In this document: piece after piece, positions 59,545-64,000 of the stretch
Layout of the letters: each line of letters begins with the position of its first letter
How positions within the stretch are numbered: the first letter of the stretch is position 1
DNA from: Actinosynnema pretiosum
GTDB taxonomy: Bacteria; Actinomycetota; Actinomycetes; Mycobacteriales; Pseudonocardiaceae
Length of the DNA stretch: 64,000 nucleotides
Direction: 5' to 3'
Assembly (NCBI RefSeq): GCF_024171695.1
Contig: NZ_JAMTCF010000023.1
Coordinates: 1 to 64,000 of the forward strand
Position numbers and translations under genes: made by a program
Notes under the pieces: model-generated
Databases searched by the model: none
What the model saw: the letters and a program-made list of their open reading frames with translations, nothing else
Told to the model about the DNA's origin: nothing

Positions 59545-60288
59545 GCTGCTTCCTCCCGTGCGACCGCCGCGCGCATGTGGCGCAGGGCCAGTTCTCCCAG
59601 CGGGGTCCCGTCCGCGCTGAGCCCGCCGACGTCCCCGGCGAGCACGATCCGTCCCCGGTGGAGCAGGACGAGGTGGTCGCACACGCCTTCCAGCTCGGCC
59701 AGCACGTGCGAGGAGAGCAGCACGGTGATGCCCTGCGCGCGCCTCGGTGGTCAGGGCGTGGAGGACGGTCTCGCGCGCGAGCGGGTCGAGGTCGGCCAGG
59801 GGCTCGTCGAGCAGCAGCAGGCTGGGGCGCTTGCCCAGCGCCAGCGCGAGGGCGACGCGGGTGCGCTGGCCGCCGGAGAGGGTGCCGACCTTGGCCCGGA
59901 GGGGGACGTTCGCCCGCCCGACCAGGTGCTCGGCGTAGCCCTGGTCCCAGGTGGGGTTGGTCCTCGCCCCGAAGCGGAGCGTCTCGGCCACGGTGAGCTG
60001 CTGGTAGAGCGGCTTCTGCTGGGCGAGGTAGGCCACCGAGGGGTGCAGGCCCCTGCCCGTGGGCTGGTCGCCGAAGACGGCGATGGACCCGGTGGTCGGC
60101 CGCAGCAGGCCGGTGATCAGCCCCATGAGGGTGCTCTTGCCCGCCCCGTGCGGGCCGACGAGGGCCACGACCCGGTTCGGCGGGATCACCAGCGAGGTCG
60201 GATGCAGGGCCCAGCCCCTGCGGTACTGCTTGCCCACGCCTTCGGTGACGACCGGGAGCGCCTGGTGGGGCTGTTCTCTGGCGGTCAT
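59541..60288 (-). pseudogene. ABC transporter ATP-binding protein 1, frameshifted
   Basis: From ATG 60288 the frame reads a normal ABC ATPase through Walker A G-P-H-G-A-G-K-S-T, the signature L-S-G-G-Q-R and Walker B L-L-L-L-D-E-P-L-A-D-L-D, up to about L-T-T-E-A-R-A. There the frame is lost. The next frame, from about 59726, continues as expected: V-L-L-S-S-H-V-L-A-E-L-E-G-V-C-D-H. One base inserted or lost near 59730-59745 explains the break. Either the gene is inactive or there is a sequence error; otherwise the operon is intact. Confidence 0.8.
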
Positions 60289-60330
60289 GGGTGTCTCCTT
60301 CCTCCGTTGATCTTGGGGGAGGTTACACCT

Positions 60331-60350
60331 TTTACTAGTTAAGTAGTGAA
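60331..60350. promoter_or_regulatory. Probable YtrA/GntR operator
   Basis: TTTACTAGTTAAGTAGTGAA is a near-palindrome (16 of 20 positions) 43 bases upstream of the first gene of the ABC operon. Its ACTA-x-TTAA-x-TAGT core fits sites of YtrA-like repressors. Confidence 0.6.
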
Positions 60351-60424
60351 CTGGGTTGGATGGGTCTTTGGGAGCGGCCCGGGGTGGAGAAGACCGTTGG
60401 GCGATGGGCTGGACGGTGCCGCAT

Positions 60425-60696
60425 TGTGAACCCCCGCTCGTGCGGGGAAGACGCCCAGGCGAACCGCGAGCGGGGGCGCGGCGCAGGACCACCCCCGCTC
60501 GTGCGGGGAAGACGTGGACGACTCGTTGAAGTTCTACGAGGACTTCGGACCACCCCCGCTCGTGCGGGGAAGAACTGTCCAGAAAGGACTTTGTGAGCTA
60601 CCTGCCGGGACCACCCTCGCTCGTGCGGGGAAGACCCGCAGCACCGGCGGGCGCGGTGTGGCGAGCGGGGGCCACTCCCGTTCGTGCGGGGAAGAC
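60425..60696 (-). CRISPR. Type I-E CRISPR array, five repeats, four 33-nt spacers
   Basis: Five 28-base repeats at 60425, 60486, 60547, 60608 and 60669 give a constant 61-base period; on the plus strand the consensus ends in GCTCGTGCGGGGAAGAC. Repeats carry an internal CCCCGC/GCGGGG hairpin as in I-E. Transcription is expected on the minus strand, continuing from the cas operon, because the repeat then starts GTCTTCCCCGC. Repeat 60669, nearest the leader, has three differences; 60425, farthest, diverges at one end. Spacer 60514-60546 reads as open protein code, as phage-derived spacers often do. Confidence 0.95.
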
Positions 60697-60877
60697 ACTT
60701 ACTGAACAGCGAGTTCACAAGATCAAGTGGGCGTTTTAATTCTGTTCAACGCAGTCTCGCATATGCCGGCTGGCGCTAAATGGCGAATACTCGCCTCACC
60801 CACATGCCTCAACCGCTCCGGTGATCGACACCCCTCAAGTCGTCCACAAGTCTGCAACCACCAAGCCCAACCAAAGG
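60697..60877 (-). promoter_or_regulatory. CRISPR leader region
   Basis: This 181-base segment between the array and cas2 is markedly richer in A/T than the surroundings (for example GTTTTAATTCTGTTCAACGC near 60733). In minus orientation it lies directly before the first repeat, so it should hold the array promoter and the integration-guiding sequences. Confidence 0.65.
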
Positions 60878-61237
60878 TCAACGGTTGCCATAACGCCGTC
60901 GGCGGCCCGCTGTGCTCCAGTTGCGGTGCTTCTGCGGTTGTTCGGAGTCGCCGTCGTCATCGGAGGCGGCTGGCCGGAGCATCAGGTGGATGCCTTCGTG
61001 ATCAACAGGTTGCCAGTCGTGGCGGTGGACTTTGAAGTCCAGCCCCTGTTCGTTGTCCGCGTGGTGGACCATGATCGCTCGGCCGGTGCGCACCATGTCG
61101 ACGGTCCGCGCCCACATCAGCTCCCGCACCCGTGCGCTGACCCTGCCGACGAAGACCCCAGGTGAGATCTCCAGGAACCAGCGGGTGAGGTGACCGCGCA
61201 GGCCGACTGGGCAGGCGGCGACCACGATGATGGTCAC
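60878..61237 (-). CDS. cas2: CRISPR-associated Cas2 (type I-E)
   Basis: This 119-residue Cas2e opens T-I-I-V-V-A-A-C-P-V-G-L-R-G-H-L-T-R-W, followed by P-G-V-F-V-G-R-V-S-A-R-V-R-E-L-M-W and N-E-Q-G-L-D-F-K-V-H-R-H-D-W, the standard pattern. It has an extra charged C-terminal tail of about 30 residues. It overlaps cas1 by ATGA. With Cas1 it integrates new spacers. Confidence 0.95.
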   Translation of the reverse strand: MTIIVVAACPVGLRGHLTRWFLEISPGVFVGRVSARVRELMWARTVDMVRTGRAIMVHHADNEQGLDFKVHRHDWQPVDHEGIHLMLRPAASDDDGDSEQPQKHRNWSTAGRRRRYGNR

Positions 61238-62211
61238 AGGACGTCGTCCTCGTCGTAATTGGTGCCCCCAGCGACGGCGCGTCCGTTGTCGTCCCAGAGC
61301 ATGACCACGTTCCGGCTCTCGAAATCGGGGTCCTCAAAGGCCTCGGGGCCGTGCTCGACGACGCCGTCGTCCTCGCGCAGCAAAGCCTTGATGTCGCGGA
61401 CGCAGGTGTCCAGGAACGCTCCGCCCCGCATGTGGTCGCGAACGGCACGGCGGGTTTCCGCGCCGATTTCGGCCACCTCGCGCGCGGTGACGTCGAAGGC
61501 GATCGGGATGGTGATGTCGGCTTTGTAGAGGTCGGCGATGTCGTACACGAAGGAGCGAATGTGACCGGTGTGCACGAAACCGAGTCCGGGCGCGCAGCCC
61601 AGAGCCGCGACGACGGCGTGCACGACGCCGTAGAGGCTGGTGTTGGCCGCTGAGAGAGCTTTGTTGACCGGGGTGCCGGAGTCGAAGTCGTCGGGGTCGT
61701 AGTCACGGCGCTCCCAGATGATGCCGGTGCGCCGCGCGTGGTGCCGGTACAGGCGGCGCACGCGGGCGCCTTCGCGGCCGCGCAACTGCTGCATGGTCAG
61801 GCCGGTGGTGTCCTCACCCGGAAATCGCATGGCGTACATCTCGCGCGCTACGCGCAGTCGACTGCGCTTGTCGGACACGAGCGCCGCCTGGGCCTCCAGC
61901 AGGCGGGAGGAGCGGGCCGGGGAACGGCCGTGGGCGTAGTAGCGCACGCCGTGCTCGCCCACCCACACCGCCGTGGAACCGCTCTCCGTCAGCAGCACCA
62001 CCGCTTGCTGGCTCACGGTGGTGCCGGGGCCGAGCAGGAGCGCGCCGAGGGTTGCTGCGGGGATGTGGACCGTGCCGCGCTTGTCGGTGGCGGTGATGGC
62101 GTTGTCGTCGCGGCTGACGACGCAGTGCTCCAGGTACAGGAAGGTCAGGCGGTCCTGGGCGCGGACCGGTTGGGACAGCGGTGCCGGTTCGGCTCCTGGG
62201 ATGTCGGGCAC
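61234..62211 (-). CDS. cas1: CRISPR-associated Cas1 (type I-E)
   Basis: This 325-residue Cas1e integrase has A-L-S-A-A-N-T-S-L-Y-G, F-V-H-T-G-H-I-R-S-F-V-Y-D-I-A-D-L-Y-K carrying the catalytic His and Asp, and W-D-D-N-G-R-A-V-A-G-G near the C terminus. It is slightly longer than the E. coli protein (about 305). It forms the adaptation complex with Cas2. Confidence 0.95.
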   Translation of the reverse strand: MPDIPGAEPAPLSQPVRAQDRLTFLYLEHCVVSRDDNAITATDKRGTVHIPAATLGALLLGPGTTVSQQAVVLLTESGSTAVWVGEHGVRYYAHGRSPARSSRLLEAQAALVSDKRSRLRVAREMYAMRFPGEDTTGLTMQQLRGREGARVRRLYRHHARRTGIIWERRDYDPDDFDSGTPVNKALSAANTSLYGVVHAVVAALGCAPGLGFVHTGHIRSFVYDIADLYKADITIPIAFDVTAREVAEIGAETRRAVRDHMRGGAFLDTCVRDIKALLREDDGVVEHGPEAFEDPDFESRNVVMLWDDNGRAVAGGTNYDEDDVL

Positions 62212-62219
62212 GCGGGACC

Positions 62220-62885
62220 TCAGCTTCGGCGAACGGGGGCGAGGGTGAGCAGGCCGCAGCCGTAGCCCTTGGCCGCGCCGAGGCCTTCGGCCAGCACCGC
62301 GCGCAGGGCGTCGGGATCGGTGACCGTCAGGTGGCCCTCGAAGACCGCCGTGGCCAGGGTGACGTTTCCACCTCGCCCCTGGAACACCACGAGCTCGCGC
62401 TCGCGGACGGCGACGTCCGGCTCCTCCTGCTCACCGAGCGGAACGGTGAAGCCGTGGCGTTCGGCGCGGTCCAGCAACCAGGTGGTCTGCTGGCCTGCGG
62501 TGACGTGGCCGAAGCGCTGCGTGCGTGCGGAGCCGGGGGTTCTGCGGATGCTGCGGGTGGGGTTGGCCTTGAGGCGGAACGCCCAGGTCTGCCTGGCGGC
62601 CAAGCGGTCGAGCAGCGGCCGGTAGTCGCGGGTGTCCCAGGTTCGGGTGCTGGGCCAGCCGACCCGTTCCACCAGGTGGGTCAGGTCAGGGCGGTGCGGG
62701 CTGACGACGAACAGCACGGTGCGGTGCTGGTGGTGGTCCACGCGCCACAGCACGCGTCCCCGCTCGGGTGCCGAAGCGGCGGGTGTGAAGGCGGCCATGA
62801 CCCCGGCGTGGAGCTCCTGCGGGGAGGCGAGCAGCGCGCGGGCGGCCCGTCGGGCGGTGTTCACCTCGAAGCGGCTCAGGTGCAT
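62220..62885 (-). CDS. cas6e: Cas6e crRNA endoribonuclease
   Basis: This 221-residue Cas6e (CasE) starts M-H-L-S-R-F-E-V-N-T-A-R-R-A-A-R-A-L-L, contains R-V-L-W-R-V-D and the typical L-A-E-G-L-G-A-A-K-G-Y-G-C-G-L-L-T-L-A C-terminal glycine-rich motif. It cuts each repeat of the precursor RNA. The start overlaps the cas5e stop. Confidence 0.95.
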   Translation of the reverse strand: MHLSRFEVNTARRAARALLASPQELHAGVMAAFTPAASAPERGRVLWRVDHHQHRTVLFVVSPHRPDLTHLVERVGWPSTRTWDTRDYRPLLDRLAARQTWAFRLKANPTRSIRRTPGSARTQRFGHVTAGQQTTWLLDRAERHGFTVPLGEQEEPDVAVRERELVVFQGRGGNVTLATAVFEGHLTVTDPDALRAVLAEGLGAAKGYGCGLLTLAPVRRS

Positions 62886-63604
62886 CAGACGAGGTCCTCG
62901 AACGCCGCCATCGGGTCGAACGGGTCCACCGGGGTGTTCGAGGGCGGGAGGTGGGCGGGGTTGAGCACGGTGGTCCTGGTCCGGTGCACGGAGCGCCAGC
63001 CGTAGCGGCGGTGCCTGGGGTCGAAGCTCAAAGGCTCGTCGCGGACGAGTTCTGCGCCGGGCTCCTCGGCGGCGCAGTCGGTGACGACGTCGAGGTCGAC
63101 GGTCGGTGCGCGGTGGTTGCGCTGCACCCAGGGGGAGGCCAGCCAGGGGTGCCGTTCCAAGCAGTCGACCAAGGACTCGTCGTGGATTCCGTGCAGCAAC
63201 TTTCCCGCAGGCGGGCAGGAGCGACGTCCCAGGAACAGGGGGAACACCGGACGGCGCAGCACCTCCCGCAGAGCCTCCAACAACGCGCGGTCACCCTCGA
63301 CGGCGACGGCGAACACCGCGTCGGCAAGGTAGAACCGGTAGGACAGCGGCATCGACGTGGCCCCGTCGCGGGTGCGCGCGGTCTGGAAGTCGCGTTCAAG
63401 TCTTCCCGGCTGGTCGACGCGGACTCCGACGCGCAGCCCCAGCAGTTCGCCCAGCGGATCGGTCCGCAGCCGTCCTTGAGCCGCCGCGAGCAGGCCGAGG
63501 ACACCGCTCCGGCTCGGGGCGCGGTCGGTGTTGCGGCGCACGAAGCGGCTGCTGGTGCCCCAGGACTGCAGAGGGGCGCCCAGCCGCAGCAGCAGCGTGC
63601 TCAC
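62885..63604 (-). CDS. cas5e: Cas5e Cascade subunit
   Basis: This 239-residue Cas5e starts at GTG 63604 (S-T-L-L-L-R-L-G-A-P-L-Q-S-W-G) and shows R-R-N-T-D-R-A-P-S-R-S-G-V-L-G-L-L-A-A-A. It binds the 5' handle of crRNA. GTGA overlap with cas7e. Confidence 0.95.
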   Translation of the reverse strand: MSTLLLRLGAPLQSWGTSSRFVRRNTDRAPSRSGVLGLLAAAQGRLRTDPLGELLGLRVGVRVDQPGRLERDFQTARTRDGATSMPLSYRFYLADAVFAVAVEGDRALLEALREVLRRPVFPLFLGRRSCPPAGKLLHGIHDESLVDCLERHPWLASPWVQRNHRAPTVDLDVVTDCAAEEPGAELVRDEPLSFDPRHRRYGWRSVHRTRTTVLNPAHLPPSNTPVDPFDPMAAFEDLV

Positions 63605-63999
63605 CGCCCGCCCGCCAGCCGGTCGGCGACCAGCGCGCCCAGCTCCGCCACGGCGGGCTCGAAGGTCGTGCGCCGCGCCAGTTCGGCTAGGGGCGCGACC
63701 CGCTTCTCGCCGACGCCGAACACCCACGCCGCGACGGGCCGCTCGTCGAACGCCTCGTGCAGTTCGCGGGCGTGCTCGGCGAGCCGGGAGACGGCGGCCA
63801 CGACCCGGCCGCCCTCGGCGTCGTCCTCCACCGCTTCCTCGAACGCGCCGACCAGGTTGATCGACTGGGTCTGGCGGACCACGACCAGCACGGCGTCGGG
63901 CAGGGTGCGGTTGGCGAAGGTGTTCTGCTTGCCGGTGGGCATGCTGGTCACGAACGCCCTGGCGAACGCCTCGACCGCGCGTGTGGTGGCGGCGGTGTC
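63601..63999 (-). CDS. cas7e: Cas7e Cascade subunit, C-terminal part (cut by window edge)
   Basis: The frame is open to the window end, so about 132 residues are visible. V-T-S-M-P-T-G-K-Q-N-T-F-A-N-R-T-L-P is the characteristic Cas7e (CasC) segment. Cas7e forms the crRNA backbone of Cascade. The large and small subunits (cas8e, cse2) and cas3 would be expected beyond 64000. Confidence 0.93.
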   Translation of the reverse strand, partial: DTAATTRAVEAFARAFVTSMPTGKQNTFANRTLPDAVLVVVRQTQSINLVGAFEEAVEDDAEGGRVVAAVSRLAEHARELHEAFDERPVAAWVFGVGEKRVAPLAELARRTTFEPAVAELGALVADRLAGGR

Positions 64000-64000
64000 G

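Noticed and set aside
58531..60492. One fused ATPase-permease protein of 653 residues
   Set aside because: The long frame merges an ATPase N terminus, a shifted region and a permease. The second frame restoring the ATPase C terminus and the ATGA overlap show two genes.
60335..60718. Short ORFs across the CRISPR array
   Set aside because: They are created by the repeats and spacers and repeat the same peptide; not coding.
1..64000. rRNA or tRNA genes
   Set aside because: No tRNA-like clover-leaf with a T-loop GTTCGA pattern or rRNA segment could be recognised by eye on either strand.

Overview
The window is very GC-rich, with dense genes, many GTG starts and frequent 4-base start/stop overlaps (ATGA, GTGA, TTGA). 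Together with the gene families this points to a filamentous actinomycete, probably near the Pseudonocardiaceae (Actinosynnema/Saccharothrix type). That placement is inference from style, since the window holds no rRNA or tRNA. Both ends are cut: an IS5-type transposase fragment on the left and a type I-E cas operon on the right.

0-13.9 kb is housekeeping and accessory metabolism: an XRE regulator, a SnoaL-like protein, an Old Yellow Enzyme behind a large inverted repeat, several alpha/beta hydrolases, small secreted proteins, a frameshifted SdrD-B-like gene, an unusual NRAMP-family transporter with two small PRC-barrel-like proteins, an SDR, a GlsB/YeaQ membrane protein, a type-B carboxylesterase and an MBL-fold hydrolase. 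13.9-25.4 kb holds a secreted TAP-like hydrolase, a NarL-type two-component pair, a Zn-alcohol dehydrogenase with its TetR gene, GNAT enzymes, AraC regulators, a quinone-oxidoreductase-like MDR, an aldo/keto reductase and a broken SMI1/KNR4 gene. 25.5-28.9 kb is a phosphoketolase-acetate kinase operon. 28.9-35.9 kb is mostly small unknowns, a SpoIIM-like membrane protein, a MerR regulator, an endo-H-like GH18 enzyme and an ECF sigma/anti-sigma pair.

The most notable block is 35.9-47.5 kb. Its central five genes match, in order and type, the isonitrile lipopeptide (INLP) pathway: ScoE-like Fe(II)/2-oxoglutarate oxygenase, ScoD/FcoT-like thioesterase, ScoC/FadD10-like acyl ligase, ScoB-like carrier protein and ScoA-like C-A-T-R peptide synthetase. 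This is the same order as Rv0097-Rv0101 of Mycobacterium tuberculosis. Here it is preceded by an extra KAS III and a second carrier protein, followed by a translationally coupled MFS exporter, and faced by a divergent siderophore-type binding lipoprotein. The expected product is a metal-binding isonitrile acyl derivative of a basic amino acid, released by reduction.

47.5-51.2 kb carries a predicted STAND-like NTPase with an N-terminal amyloid-motif-like segment, next to a degraded SERAC1-like hydrolase, and looks like a decaying conflict system. 51.3-56.6 kb has two TetR-controlled units with clear palindromic operators: an FAD monooxygenase with a DHODH-like/membrane fusion protein, and an SDR. 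57.2-60.3 kb is a YtrA-type GntR-regulated ABC operon with one frameshifted ATPase. 60.4-64.0 kb is a small five-repeat, four-spacer type I-E CRISPR array with cas2, cas1, cas6e, cas5e and part of cas7e.

Several genes are broken by frameshifts. They may be real pseudogenes or may reflect sequence errors. All family assignments were made by reading motifs, without database searches.
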